Translations under genes and position numbers: made by a program
Source of the DNA: NVTR01 sp036479015
Lineage (GTDB): Bacteria; Pseudomonadota; Alphaproteobacteria; Rhodobacterales; Rhodobacteraceae
DNA length: 64,000 bases
NCBI GenBank assembly: GCA_036479015.1
Contig: JAZGFB010000040.1
Location: 1 to 64,000 of the forward strand
Direction of reading: 5' to 3'
Notes under the pieces: model-generated
Database searches by the model: none
What the model saw: only the letters and a program-made list of their open reading frames with translations
Told to the model about the DNA's origin: nothing
Shown here: in pieces, positions 8,591 through 17,788 of the stretch
How the letters are laid out: the number at the start of each line of letters is the position of its first letter
How positions within the stretch are numbered: the first letter of the stretch is position 1

Positions 8591-9144
8591 CGCAGGTTTT
8601 CCATGGCTTTTCCCAGCCTAGGCAGCCGGGCTTTTTTCAGCAGTTTGCGCAGCGGCCAGTGTTGGCCTGACAATTGCTCAGCCGTGGCATGAACCTGGCC
8701 AACCACCCGCAACATTACTTTGGGTGCTGAATGGGCAAACCCAGTCAGAAACTGATCCGGGTGCACGGCTTGAACCCCAAGCTCCGCCAAATAACGGGTT
8801 GGAAAATCTTTCAGATTGGCGGTGACAATCACCGGGCAGCGCCCTGTCAGTGCAGATGCCAAAACATGGACATCATTGGCGTCTGGTAAATCCAACCCGG
8901 CCTGGGTAAGCGGTTCTGCATCAATAATGGCGTCGGGCCACCTGGCATTCAGCAGCGCAATCTCGCCCTGGGCGAACGCCGCCTGATCTGGGCCCAATTT
9001 CGCGGCAGCCCTGCGCCATTCTTCCAATATTCGCAGGCTCCAATACGGCACGAACTGGTCATGTTGCGCAGCCAGAAGCAATATATCGCGGGTGATTGTC
9101 GGGTACAGAACGCAGGCGTCCAGTATTACTTTGCTCGGTGCCAA
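8587..9144 (-). CDS. PIN-domain protein (RSP_2648-like)
   Basis: The 185-residue protein begins with a PIN-type first strand and acidic residue (KVILDACVLYPT). It has a central acidic cluster (LDLPDANDVHVLASAL) and a third acidic strand (CPVIVTANLKDFP), the usual three to four Asp/Glu of PIN ribonucleases. No antitoxin gene accompanies it, so it is not an evident VapC toxin. It fits the chromosomal PIN family named after Rhodobacter sphaeroides RSP_2648. It lies five bases beyond the convergent-side lipoprotein gene at 9150-9812, on the same strand. Confidence 0.8.
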   Translation of the reverse strand: MAPSKVILDACVLYPTITRDILLLAAQHDQFVPYWSLRILEEWRRAAAKLGPDQAAFAQGEIALLNARWPDAIIDAEPLTQAGLDLPDANDVHVLASALTGRCPVIVTANLKDFPTRYLAELGVQAVHPDQFLTGFAHSAPKVMLRVVGQVHATAEQLSGQHWPLRKLLKKARLPRLGKAMENLR

Positions 9145-9149
9145 GGCCC

Positions 9150-9812
9150 CTATTCGCCCTGTAGACTGGGCGCTAATGCAACCGGTTGTACACCTGTCAG
9201 TTCCTGCAGGATCCGTGATGAAAGATGTGCGCTTATACGTATTTTCTGGGTCAACCCGATCCTTTCAGCTTCAATTGCTTTAGTGCCGCCAAAACCTGGC
9301 AGGCTAGAATCTACCAGGTAGGTCGGCACCATAACTTCACCGGTGCGTTTGTTTGTGACTGTCAGCAAAAAATGAATTTCATGGACGCCACCAATGGAGT
9401 TGCGTGTACGCTGTGTCAACGCATGAAACCGGGTAACCTGAATATGCAAAACCACTGGAAGAGCGCCACTCATCGTTGACACGCCGCTGGCAACTGCATT
9501 TTCAATGATGGTCTTGACCTGGCTGTAGCGGTTACCAAACGGATCCTCGCGCCAGACGATATCGGCGATCGGTTTGTAACTGTTATCTTCAGAAACCACC
9601 AAAGTTTCAGGAACCTCAATCACCATCCCAACCACACGCATCGGCGGCAACTCAGAAACATCAACGGCATTTTTAAGCCCCGAAAACTGCGACCCAAACA
9701 AACCTGTGACATTGCCGGAACAGGCGGTGAGCAGAAACAAGGCGCATAGGTTTGGCAACAGATTTAGGGGCTTCAATATAGCGTCCTTTTTAGGTTCCCG
9801 ACAATTAGTCAC
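9150..9812 (-). CDS. Lipoprotein of unknown function (DUF6778-like)
   Basis: The 220-residue product has a lipoprotein signal (LPNLCALFLLTAC, lipobox near Cys31) followed by a soluble domain with a beta-rich middle (VVLHIQVTRFHAL, EIHFLLTVTNKRTGEV). It resembles short roseobacter lipoproteins that I believe are now called DUF6778; that name is from memory and not certain. The first ATG gives a rather long leader of about 17 residues before the hydrophobic core, so a later alternative start is possible. The PIN gene follows five bases downstream. Confidence 0.65.
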   Translation of the reverse strand: MTNCREPKKDAILKPLNLLPNLCALFLLTACSGNVTGLFGSQFSGLKNAVDVSELPPMRVVGMVIEVPETLVVSEDNSYKPIADIVWREDPFGNRYSQVKTIIENAVASGVSTMSGALPVVLHIQVTRFHALTQRTRNSIGGVHEIHFLLTVTNKRTGEVMVPTYLVDSSLPGFGGTKAIEAERIGLTQKIRISAHLSSRILQELTGVQPVALAPSLQGE

Positions 9813-9948
9813 AATATGATGTATTAACCATTACAAAAAACGGCCGTATAATCTGTATACTACGTTTAGCGTTAAATTCCAAAAAACCGGACCAAAGCCT
9901 AAATAACATACATCATTACCTGTTCAATCTGCCTGATACCTATTGTAG

Positions 9949-9962
9949 TGTTAGCGCTATCA
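9949..9962. promoter_or_regulatory. LacI-type operator upstream of edd-eda
   Basis: TGTTAGCGCTATCA is nearly symmetric about a central CG and matches the style of LacI-family operators (TGxTAxCGxTAxCA). It lies about 40 bases before the edd start, where binding would block transcription. No LacI gene is in the window, so the sugar-acid regulator, if any, is encoded elsewhere. Confidence 0.45.
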
Positions 9963-10002
9963 AGATATAGCGCATCAACCCTGCCAGCCTTAGGAAACCC
10001 AC

Positions 10003-11808
10003 ATGGCCATTCATAAAGAATTGCAGACCATAACTGAACAAATCGTCAGACGCAGCAAAACCACCCGCAGCCAGTATCTGGAAAAAATTGACCGGGCACA
10101 GAAAAATGGGCCAAACCGCGCGCATTTATCCTGTTCAGGTCAGGCCCATGCCTACGCCGCCATGGGCAGTGACCAACAAACAATGGCCCAGGGCATTACC
10201 CCAAACCTTGGTATCATCACCGCCTATAACGACATGCTTTCAGCCCATAAGCCCTATGAAACCTACCCCGACCTGATCCGCCAAACCGCCCGCGACTGCA
10301 ACGCAACTGCCCAGGTTGCCGGTGGTGTGCCCGCAATGTGTGACGGCATTACCCAGGGCGAAAACGGTATGGAACTTAGCCTGTTTTCGCGCGATGTCAT
10401 TGCGCTGGCTGCAGGCGTTGCCCTGTCCCACAACACCTTTGACGCCGCCGTCTATTTGGGCGTCTGCGACAAGATCGTCCCGGGGCTGGTCATGGCCGCC
10501 GCCACCTTTGGCCACCTGCCCGCAGTCTTTTTGCCCGCCGGTCCCATGGTCAGCGGCCTTGCCAACGACAAAAAAGCCGATATTCGCAATAAATTCGCCA
10601 CCGGCGACGCGACCCGAGAACAACTGATGCAGGCCGAAATGGCCGCCTATCATGGGCCTGGCACCTGCACATTTTACGGCACGGCAAATTCCAACCAGAT
10701 GCTGATGGAATTCATGGGACTGCACCTGCCGGGGTCATCCTTTGTTAACCCGGGCACGCCCCTGCGTGAGGCGCTGACAATTGCTGGCAGTAAAAGAGCA
10801 CTTGAAATTACCGCGCTTGGCGACATGTACACGCCTGTCGGCCATATCCTGGACGAAAAGACCTTTGTTAACGGTATTGTCGGGCTGATGGCGACCGGCG
10901 GGTCGACCAATCTTGTGCTGCATATGCCGGCCATGGCGCGGGCGGCTGGCATCATCTTAGAGCCACAGGATTTTGCCGCTATTTCCCAGATCACACCGCT
11001 GTTGGCGCGGGTCTATCCAAACGGGCTGGCCGACGTTAACCATTTCCACGCCGCCGGTGGCTTGGGGTACGTTATTTCCGAACTTCTGAATGCCGGGCTT
11101 TTACATCCCGATACAAAAACCATCATGGGCGGCGGCCTGGAAAACTATACTGTAGAGCCGCAATTAGACGCAGGCGTGCTCACATGGGTGACGGGTGCAG
11201 CCTCTTCCCATAACAACAAAATCGTTCGCCCGGCCTCTGATCCGTTTCAACCAACCGGCGGGTTGGCCAAGCTTAGCGGCAACATCGGTGACGGTGTCAT
11301 GAAGGTGTCGGCAGTAGCCCCAGAGCGCCAATCAGTAACGGCCCCGGCGCGGGTTTTCCATTCCCAGGACGGCGTCAAAGCCGCCTTTAAATCAGGTGAA
11401 TTCACCAGCGACACCATCGTCGTGTTGCGCTTTCAGGGCCCCCGCGCCAAAGGCATGCCAGAGCTGCATTCATTGACCCCAATCCTTATGGTTCTGCAAG
11501 ATCGCGGGCTCAAGGTGGCACTGGTCACTGATGGGCGCATGTCCGGGGCATCTGGTAAGGTGCCGTCGGCCATCCACGTCTGCCCAGAGGCCGCCTGCGG
11601 TGGACCCTTGGCCAAAGTCAGGGATGGCGACATGATCACGGTGGATGCAATTTCCGGCCTTTTGCAGGTGCTGGACGAAGGTTTCGCCAGCCGCCCGGAT
11701 GTTAAGCTCGATTTAACAACCACCCCCACAGGTGCGGGACGTGAGCTGTTTGAAATTTTCCGCCAAAATGTTGGACCGGGAAATGAAGGCGCGGCCGTTG
11801 TCGTTTAA
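10003..11808 (+). CDS. edd: Phosphogluconate dehydratase
   Basis: This 601-residue iron-sulfur dehydratase of the IlvD/Edd family converts 6-phosphogluconate to 2-keto-3-deoxy-6-phosphogluconate. The diagnostic segments are GIITAYNDMLSAH, GVPAMCDGITQGENGMELSLFSRD and YLGVCDKIVPGLVMAA, which hold cluster-ligand cysteines, plus GTCTFYGTANSNQMLMEFMG and LVTDGRMSGASGKVPSAIHV near the C-terminus. Length is normal. It is followed after 27 bases by eda, giving the complete Entner-Doudoroff pair, and preceded by a LacI-like palindrome at 9949-9962. Confidence 0.96.
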   Translation: MAIHKELQTITEQIVRRSKTTRSQYLEKIDRAQKNGPNRAHLSCSGQAHAYAAMGSDQQTMAQGITPNLGIITAYNDMLSAHKPYETYPDLIRQTARDCNATAQVAGGVPAMCDGITQGENGMELSLFSRDVIALAAGVALSHNTFDAAVYLGVCDKIVPGLVMAAATFGHLPAVFLPAGPMVSGLANDKKADIRNKFATGDATREQLMQAEMAAYHGPGTCTFYGTANSNQMLMEFMGLHLPGSSFVNPGTPLREALTIAGSKRALEITALGDMYTPVGHILDEKTFVNGIVGLMATGGSTNLVLHMPAMARAAGIILEPQDFAAISQITPLLARVYPNGLADVNHFHAAGGLGYVISELLNAGLLHPDTKTIMGGGLENYTVEPQLDAGVLTWVTGAASSHNNKIVRPASDPFQPTGGLAKLSGNIGDGVMKVSAVAPERQSVTAPARVFHSQDGVKAAFKSGEFTSDTIVVLRFQGPRAKGMPELHSLTPILMVLQDRGLKVALVTDGRMSGASGKVPSAIHVCPEAACGGPLAKVRDGDMITVDAISGLLQVLDEGFASRPDVKLDLTTTPTGAGRELFEIFRQNVGPGNEGAAVVV

Positions 11809-11835
11809 CACATTGAATACACAGCAGGAAACAAC

Positions 11836-12471
11836 ATGACACCACAGCAGGCCAGCCAGAAAACCCGTCAAATATGCCAACTGGCACCGGTGATACCGGT
11901 TCTTGTGCTAAACGATCCGGCCCTTGCCCAACCGCTTGCCCGGGCTCTGGTCGCAGGCGGCTTGCCGGTGCTAGAGGTGACGTTGCGCACACCGGCAGCG
12001 CTGGAAATTATTTCTGAGATGGCAAAAGTCGCTGGCGGGGTCGTCGGTGCTGGCACCTTGCTGACACCCGGTGACGTTCAGCGCGCCCAAGCCGCAGGGG
12101 CGCAGTTTGGCGTTTCCCCCGGCGCAACCAATCGCCTGTTGCAGGCCTGCGAAGACAGCGACCTGCCCCTGTTGCCGGGGGCAGCAACGGCTAGCGAAGC
12201 CATGGCCCTGCTGGAACGCGGCTATACGGTGCAAAAATTCTTCCCAGCTGCAGCATCAGGCGGGGCCCCGGCCCTAAAGGCCATCGGCGCGCCCATTCCG
12301 CAGGTAAGCTTTTGTCCCACAGGCGGCATCACCCTGCAAAACGCGCCGCAATACCTGTCGCTGGAAAACACCCTATGCGTCGGCGGTTCCTGGGTCGCCC
12401 CGGCAAACCTGGTAAATGCCGGGGATTGGGATGCAATTGAAGCACTTGCCCGTCAGGCCGCCGCGATTTAA
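11836..12471 (+). CDS. eda: KDPG aldolase
   Basis: This 211-residue class I aldolase splits 2-keto-3-deoxy-6-phosphogluconate into pyruvate and glyceraldehyde 3-phosphate. Visible motifs are the Glu in VLEVTLRTPAALE, the glycine-rich VVGAGTLLTPGD, the Schiff-base Lys in TVQKFFPAAASGG, and the phosphate-binding FCPTGGITLQNAPQYLSL. It forms an operon with edd. The aldolase also accepts 4-hydroxy-2-oxoglutarate in many bacteria, but its position after edd makes the Entner-Doudoroff role clear. Confidence 0.95.
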   Translation: MTPQQASQKTRQICQLAPVIPVLVLNDPALAQPLARALVAGGLPVLEVTLRTPAALEIISEMAKVAGGVVGAGTLLTPGDVQRAQAAGAQFGVSPGATNRLLQACEDSDLPLLPGAATASEAMALLERGYTVQKFFPAAASGGAPALKAIGAPIPQVSFCPTGGITLQNAPQYLSLENTLCVGGSWVAPANLVNAGDWDAIEALARQAAAI

Positions 12472-12488
12472 ACGAAAGGCTTAAGTCG

Positions 12489-12833
12489 CTAGTTCTTAGC
12501 CCAGTCTTCGGCTTTACAAATACCCATTGCGCAGCCGCGAATGTTCAATCCGGCCTCGGTGAATATCACAGTGCCGTTAAACTTCATGAACTTGGGCATC
12601 GCCGGGTGGCGCATGTTTTTGCCGGTCCAGGACCCATTTTCCTGTTTGACCATGCCGTTGCACATTTCAAACCCATCTGAAACACGCAGACAGGACAGGG
12701 TGCCGCCGTCATTTGACACGGTGACAATCTGGCTGCCCTTGCGCAAATACTCCACCGATTCAGCCTGTGCTGTGGTCGCAAATGCGGCCATCGCAAACAG
12801 TGCTGCTGCACCAATTAAATTAGTTGATTTCAT
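12489..12833 (-). CDS. Small secreted protein of unknown function
   Basis: The 114-residue product has a clean Sec signal peptide (NLIGAAALFAMAAFATTAQA, cleavage after TAQA near residue 24). A compact mature domain has four cysteines (SCLRVSDGFEMC, GCAMGICKAEDW) that could form disulfides in the periplasm. It stands alone, convergent with eda, with AGGTGAT upstream of the start as ribosome binding site. I do not recognise a functional family. Confidence 0.7.
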   Translation of the reverse strand: MKSTNLIGAAALFAMAAFATTAQAESVEYLRKGSQIVTVSNDGGTLSCLRVSDGFEMCNGMVKQENGSWTGKNMRHPAMPKFMKFNGTVIFTEAGLNIRGCAMGICKAEDWAKN

Positions 12834-12899
12834 GATATCACCTCCCAGTTGATAGGGCCGGTGTACATCAATACATGCAAAAATGCAAATATGTGGTTT

Positions 12900-13199
12900 T
12901 TATGGCCCGGTCCGCCGCCCAGATATCCGGGATGCCCGCCCACCTCGTCTGCCGGTATTGGGCGCGGCTTCCAGGCTTTCGTGCAATATCTGGCTCATCG
13001 GGTGATCCGGGGCAGCCTTGGCATAGGTGTCGATCAAAAACCGGGTGGCAGCGCCCCGGTCAATGCTGTCGGGCAGCTTCAAATACCAGTCCAGAAAGAT
13101 AGACCGGCATTCAGACAGCACAATTCCGTCAATGCGATAGCTTTCAAGGATCAGCTCACTTTTGTCTATTGTGCCCAGTTCCATGGGTGCCACCGCCAA
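12900..13199 (-). CDS. Conserved-looking hypothetical protein downstream of glnE
   Basis: The 99-residue soluble protein is mostly alpha-helical (SELILESYRIDGIVLSECR, DHPMSQILHESLE) with a basic C-terminal tail. It begins nine bases after the glnE stop on the same strand, which suggests co-transcription. Helix-rich composition without antisense-type low complexity supports a true gene. The function is unknown. The 17 C-terminal residues (Arg/Gly-rich) may be a recent extension. Confidence 0.6.
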   Translation of the reverse strand: MAVAPMELGTIDKSELILESYRIDGIVLSECRSIFLDWYLKLPDSIDRGAATRFLIDTYAKAAPDHPMSQILHESLEAAPNTGRRGGRASRISGRRTGP

Positions 13200-13208
13200 A
13201 TCGTTTCG

Positions 13209-16022
13209 TTATTCAATCTTTGGCGCATCGCCAATGCCCAAGTCAATAACCCGCGCCGCCATTTTCGTTACCAAATCAATGGAAGACGCCAGTTCATCGG
13301 CATCGCAGGCTTCGGTAACACGCAACACAAACGCCACCCCACCCTGCCCGATCACATCAAGATCAAGAACATCACCGCTTAGCAGCCGCGCCGCTGATTG
13401 CAGGTGCCACATCAACGCGTCAGCCGCCAATAGCTGGGCTCGATCCGCTTGGCTTATCCAACCAATGCGCACCCCCGCCGCCAATTGTTCACAGGTTTTG
13501 CGCGACGCATCACCCGCCAAAAGCGCGGCAGATTGTGCAAATAATGCAATGTCCTGCGCCCGCCCGGGGCCCAGTTTGGCGTCCCAAATACCCTGGCGCG
13601 GCTTTTGCAGGGTCAGTTTTTCCCGCATCTCGGCCACATCAGCCAGCACCTTTTTCGGGGCACGCTCTGTGGCGATGATGCGTTTGCGCAGGGCTTCGAT
13701 TTCAGCCCCCAGTTCAAGGTTGCCAGCCACTGGCCGGGCCCGGGTCAATGCCAGATGCTCCCAGGTCCAGGCCTGTTCCATCTGATAGCTGACAAAGGCC
13801 TGCAACGCCGTCGCCACAGGCCCCTGCCGCCCGGACGGACGCAACCGCATGTCTACTTCATAGAGCCGCCCCTCGGCCATTGGTGCGCTTAGGGCTGTGA
13901 CCAGTGCTTGAGTCAGACGAGCATAATACACCCGGCTTGCCAGCGGTCGGCGCCCAACAGACACGTCAACACCATTGGGGTCGTAAACAACAATCAGATC
14001 CAGATCCGAGGCCGCCGACAACCGCTGCGCCCCCAGTGATCCCATACCTATTACGGCAGCACCACGCCCCGGCGGATCACCATGTTTGCTGGCAAACTCA
14101 TCAACTACAACGGGCCAAACCGCGTTCAAAACTGCCTCAGCCAAGGCGGAATACTGCGCGCCCGCTTCATCAGCATTGATCAAGCCGCGCAGGTGATGAA
14201 CACCGATACGAAAATGCCATTCCTTCATCACCTGGCGCACCGCATCCAGTTTACCTTCATATCCCGCCACGGGTCCGATGTTTCTGGTAAATGCCAACTG
14301 CAACACGTCGCCATCCGGCCAAGGCGCAAAAAAGTCGCCGCCAATAACCGCGTCAAACACCTGAGAATTGCGCCCCAGATAGGTTGCCAATACAGGGGCA
14401 CTGGCGGCGATATCGACGATCAGATCAATCAGTTGTGGGTTGGCTTCAAACAGCGAAAACACCTGCACCCCGGCGGGCAACCCGGCTAGAAAATTATCAA
14501 ACTGTATTAATGCTTCATCCGGGCGCGCCGCCCTTTGCAGGCCTGTCAGTATTATGGGCATGATCCGCTGAAAAATCTCAGCCGCACGGGGGCTGCGCAG
14601 GGACGGGTAGCTGCGCCAACGTGCCACTGCTTCTTTTATCGCCGGGCTCATTTTCGGGGCCATATCCGGGCCAATGTCCGGGGACGTGCTGCCTGTTGAT
14701 TGCGGCGCAAAGAAGCCTTCGGTCAAATCAGCGACCCGGGACAATCGGGCCGTCATATCATCGCGCAGCTCCGCCAGATCACGGCCGCACAAAGCCGCCA
14801 ACCGCGCAAAACCATCTTCAGTTTTGGGCAGGTCATGGGTTTGGGCGTCATTGATCATTTGCAATCGGTGTTCAATTTCCCGGTGCGCCTGATAATCCTC
14901 GCCCAGTGCCTGTGCCACATCCGCATCAACCCAATCTTTGGCTTGCAAAGCGACCAACCCTTCTAGCGTCGCGCGTGACCGCAATGATTGATCCCGCCCG
15001 CCCGCAATGATCTGGCGCGTCTGGGTGAAAAATTCGATTTCCCGAATGCCACCGGCCCCCAGCTTCATATTGTGGCCTTCCAAAACGATCGGCCCGTGCA
15101 GGCGTTTGTGTTCGCGAATGCGTAACCGCATATCATGGGCGTCCTGGATTGCTGCGAAATCCAGATGTTTGCGCCAGATGAACGGGCGCAGATTATTCAG
15201 ATACCGCCAGCCGGCATCAATATCCCCGGCGCAGGGCCGGGCTTTGATATGGGCCGCCCGTTCCCATGTGCGCCCAACACTTTCATAATATTGCAACGCC
15301 GTTTCCATTGACAGGCACACCGGCGTAACCGATGGATCCGGGCGCAACCTCAGATCGGTGCGAAAAACATAACCATCCCCTGTCAGCTCTGACAGCAGCG
15401 CGCTTAAACGCCTGGTTACCCTGATAAATGTTTTGCGTGCCTCTGCATAATCGTCAGGCTCAAACCGGGTTTCATCAAACAGACAAATCAAGTCGATGTC
15501 AGATGAATAATTAAGCTCATGGGCCCCCATCTTACCCATGGCCAGCACAGTCATGCCCGCAGCCGTTTTCTTGTCGTTCTCGCCCATACCCGGCAGCTTG
15601 CCACGGTCAATTTCCGCCGCCACCAGCGTTTGCACACCGCGATCAACCGCCAGATCGGCGAAATCTGTCAGGGCTGTGGTGACCTGCCCCAGATCCCAGA
15701 CACCGGCCAAATCGGCCAACCCCGTCAACAGCGCGACTTTCCCCTTGGCCTGCCGCAACCCGGTGACCAAAGCATTTGGGGCAAGATCGGCAACGCCTTT
15801 TAAAACCGCGGCCAACCCGTCTTCGGGTGTGCCTTCAAGCACCCGGCGCAGCCAATCAGCTTCCTTTTGCATCACGCCATATAAATACGGGCTGGACCCG
15901 CCTGCCCCCGCCAGAACCTGTTTCATATCACCTGACAAACCGGCAAATAAATCCATTACCTCACCGGCCCGGTCAGGATCATAGGCGCGCGGTGTTCGGG
16001 TTATACGGTTTGCAAAATTCAT
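13209..16022 (-). CDS. glnE: Bifunctional glutamine synthetase adenylyltransferase/adenylyl-removing enzyme
   Basis: The 937-residue enzyme adds AMP to, or removes it from, glutamine synthetase in response to PII. It has two nucleotidyltransferase domains in tandem, each with its acidic motif: ELNYSSDIDLICLFDE in the N-terminal (deadenylylating) half and SAASDLDLIVVYDPNG in the C-terminal (adenylylating) half. Each is followed by a helical bundle (DAHDMRLRIREHKRLHG; MEQAWTWEHLALTRARPV). Length and domain order are normal. It marks nitrogen control by the classic GlnE/PII route in this organism. A small gene follows it at 12900-13199. Confidence 0.95.
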   Translation of the reverse strand: MNFANRITRTPRAYDPDRAGEVMDLFAGLSGDMKQVLAGAGGSSPYLYGVMQKEADWLRRVLEGTPEDGLAAVLKGVADLAPNALVTGLRQAKGKVALLTGLADLAGVWDLGQVTTALTDFADLAVDRGVQTLVAAEIDRGKLPGMGENDKKTAAGMTVLAMGKMGAHELNYSSDIDLICLFDETRFEPDDYAEARKTFIRVTRRLSALLSELTGDGYVFRTDLRLRPDPSVTPVCLSMETALQYYESVGRTWERAAHIKARPCAGDIDAGWRYLNNLRPFIWRKHLDFAAIQDAHDMRLRIREHKRLHGPIVLEGHNMKLGAGGIREIEFFTQTRQIIAGGRDQSLRSRATLEGLVALQAKDWVDADVAQALGEDYQAHREIEHRLQMINDAQTHDLPKTEDGFARLAALCGRDLAELRDDMTARLSRVADLTEGFFAPQSTGSTSPDIGPDMAPKMSPAIKEAVARWRSYPSLRSPRAAEIFQRIMPIILTGLQRAARPDEALIQFDNFLAGLPAGVQVFSLFEANPQLIDLIVDIAASAPVLATYLGRNSQVFDAVIGGDFFAPWPDGDVLQLAFTRNIGPVAGYEGKLDAVRQVMKEWHFRIGVHHLRGLINADEAGAQYSALAEAVLNAVWPVVVDEFASKHGDPPGRGAAVIGMGSLGAQRLSAASDLDLIVVYDPNGVDVSVGRRPLASRVYYARLTQALVTALSAPMAEGRLYEVDMRLRPSGRQGPVATALQAFVSYQMEQAWTWEHLALTRARPVAGNLELGAEIEALRKRIIATERAPKKVLADVAEMREKLTLQKPRQGIWDAKLGPGRAQDIALFAQSAALLAGDASRKTCEQLAAGVRIGWISQADRAQLLAADALMWHLQSAARLLSGDVLDLDVIGQGGVAFVLRVTEACDADELASSIDLVTKMAARVIDLGIGDAPKIE

Positions 16023-16251
16023 CTGCCAACACTGTGTCCGACGACTGGTGGGGTCAATGGCGCAATTGTTATTTCCATGCCATATACAACATTAACATCT
16101 GATATCCGACATATTTGACCTCAAACCAAGCCTATGGGCGTAAAAATATTTACTCTCGTAACTAACTGTTATTACTTAATTATATAAGTTAATGTAAAAT
16201 ACATTCACATTTACCCTTGAAGTTTCGGCCGTCCATTGCAATCTATAGTCA

Positions 16252-16268
16252 TGTGAAACGCATTCACA
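16252..16268. promoter_or_regulatory. Palindromic operator candidate before the DUF2852 genes
   Basis: TGTGAA (16252-16257) and TTCACA (16263-16268) are perfect inverted repeats separated by five bases, 29 bases before the 16298 start. A second copy of the right half, CATTCACATT, occurs at 16202-16211 and again at 16261-16270, i.e. a 59-base period. The spacing does not match a classical CRP site (TGTGA-N6-TCACA). The 16023-16297 gap is otherwise AT-rich and non-coding. Confidence 0.4.
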
Positions 16269-16297
16269 TTAACAGTTTACCAATAAGGAGCACCGCA

Positions 16298-16717
16298 ATG
16301 AGCACCGTCGCAACATGGCCCAACCAAGCAGAATCCTGGCTTGATGAACGCGGAAAAGGCGCCTGGATTGCCGCAATGATCCTTGGCTTTATCTTCGTCT
16401 GGCCGCTCGGCCTGGCCCTTCTCGCATATATGATATGGAGCAAACGCATGTTTTCAGGAAAATGCGCCAACCGGCGCACACACATCTCCCGCCGCAGTCA
16501 TCGCAATGCCTTTAAAACTTCCGGTAATGTAGCATTTGACGCCTATAAAGGCGACACATTGCAACGCCTGGAAGAAGAACAGGAAAATTTTGAAGACTTC
16601 CTGCAGCGCCTTCGCGAAAGCAAAGACAAAGCCGAGTTTGATGAATTCATGGATGACCGGGCTAAAAATGCAAGTGACGTCGGATCATCTGATAAAGACG
16701 ACAAAGACGCCGCATAG
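16298..16717 (+). CDS. DUF2852-family membrane protein
   Basis: The 139-residue protein has a short soluble N-terminus (WPNQAESWLDERGKG), one hydrophobic segment (AWIAAMILGFIFVWPLGLALLAYMIW, about residues 19-44), a basic stretch with histidines, and an acidic coiled-coil-like C-terminus (LQRLEEEQENFEDFLQRLRE, ending DEFMDDR). This is the DUF2852 layout. The ATG at 16298 is preceded by AAGGAG at a good distance; an upstream in-frame ATG at 16217 lacks that site. A paralogue follows at 16798. Confidence 0.85.
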   Translation: MSTVATWPNQAESWLDERGKGAWIAAMILGFIFVWPLGLALLAYMIWSKRMFSGKCANRRTHISRRSHRNAFKTSGNVAFDAYKGDTLQRLEEEQENFEDFLQRLRESKDKAEFDEFMDDRAKNASDVGSSDKDDKDAA

Positions 16718-16797
16718 TCAAAGTAGATAGCAATATTAATCTACAATCAGGCACAGGGCCGGCCAATGGGCCGGTCCAATACAAACTGGGAAAGAAC

Positions 16798-17289
16798 ATG
16801 AACAGCAACGCATTTACAAATTCTGCACACGAGTATGACACAGATCAAAGCAGCAATAACACCAGGCAATCAAACGGCGACGACACCCATTTCGTCATCC
16901 AGTTGCTCAGCGTCATAGCGTTTGGCGTCGTCAGCATTGTCGCCGTCGCGCTGGCATTCAATGCATTCTGGGTTGCCGGTTTACTGGTCACCGCTGTGAT
17001 CGCATCATCCTGGTCCAAAAGCCGTACATTTTCCGGGAAAAAATCCAAACCCGCAGTCAGTGTTTCGATCAAAGACCTGACACCAACTGTTGCAAAACAC
17101 CGGACCACCGGCAATTCAAGTTTTGATGCCTACCGAAGCGATATGTTGCAGCGACTTGAACAGGAAAGACGGGATTTTGATGAATTTTTGGTCCGCTTGC
17201 GTAAGGCCAGCGATGCAAAAGAGTTTGATCACTTTATGGACGACCGCGCCACCAATGCGCGGGTTTCCCAAGACGAAATCATAGACTAA
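16798..17289 (+). CDS. Second DUF2852-family membrane protein (paralogue)
   Basis: The 163-residue protein shares the C-terminal block with its neighbour (SSFDAYRSDMLQRLEQERRDFDEFLVRLRKA, then DHFMDDRA compared with DEFMDDRA). It has its own N-terminus and a hydrophobic region of about 40 residues (VIQLLSVIAFGVVSIVAVALAFNAFWVAGLLVTAVI). Its hydrophobic and basic middle has diverged much more than the tail, which suggests an old tandem duplication. It precedes the RDD gene on the same strand and is probably part of the same operon. The function is unknown. Confidence 0.75.
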   Translation: MNSNAFTNSAHEYDTDQSSNNTRQSNGDDTHFVIQLLSVIAFGVVSIVAVALAFNAFWVAGLLVTAVIASSWSKSRTFSGKKSKPAVSVSIKDLTPTVAKHRTTGNSSFDAYRSDMLQRLEQERRDFDEFLVRLRKASDAKEFDHFMDDRATNARVSQDEIID

Positions 17290-17322
17290 CACATAGCAGC
17301 CCTAGAAAGGCAGTACCCGATC

Positions 17323-17778
17323 ATGACCACACTGGATACAAATCCGCACTTCCCAGACCCGGTGTCGCACCGCGAATTTTACGCCGCTGTCCTAACCAAG
17401 CGCCTGATCGCCTTTCTTATAGACTCGGCGCTGATCACAATGATCACTGTTGCAATTGTCCCGTTCACGGCTTTTGTTGCAGTGCTGTTTTTTGGGTTTC
17501 TCGGCCTTATCGTCAGCCTGATCTACCGTATGGTTTCGCTCAGCCGCGGCTCAGCAACACCTGGTATGCGCATTATGGGCATTGAATTTCGCACCCATAA
17601 AGGCGAACGCTTTAGTTCCGGAATGGCAATGGCCCATACCATTTTGATCACGATTTCCCTGTCGATGGTGGTTCCGCAGGTCATTTCAATAATTCTGATG
17701 CTGACCACTTCCAAAGGCCAAAGCCTTATAGATTTCCTTCTTGGCACCGTGGTTATCAACAAATCGGCCATGAATTAG
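17323..17778 (+). CDS. RDD-family membrane protein
   Basis: The 151-residue protein has the RDD pattern: a first helix with Arg/Asp (LTKRLIAFLIDSALITMITVAIV), a second hydrophobic segment, the amphipathic SRGSATPGMRIMGIEFRTHKGERFS, and a last helix with SLIDFLLGTVVI. The family is a small membrane domain with suggested transport or stress roles. It follows the two DUF2852 genes after 33 bases, with AGAAAGG as ribosome binding site. Confidence 0.85.
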   Translation: MTTLDTNPHFPDPVSHREFYAAVLTKRLIAFLIDSALITMITVAIVPFTAFVAVLFFGFLGLIVSLIYRMVSLSRGSATPGMRIMGIEFRTHKGERFSSGMAMAHTILITISLSMVVPQVISIILMLTTSKGQSLIDFLLGTVVINKSAMN

Positions 17779-17788
17779 GCCCATTAAG

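Noticed and set aside
8587..9144. VapC toxin of a toxin-antitoxin pair
   Set aside because: The PIN protein lacks a neighbouring antitoxin gene and is longer than VapC; a chromosomal PIN family fits better.
15538..15984. 148-residue plus-strand ORF over the start of glnE
   Set aside because: Pro/Ser/Arg-rich antisense shadow of a well-conserved gene.
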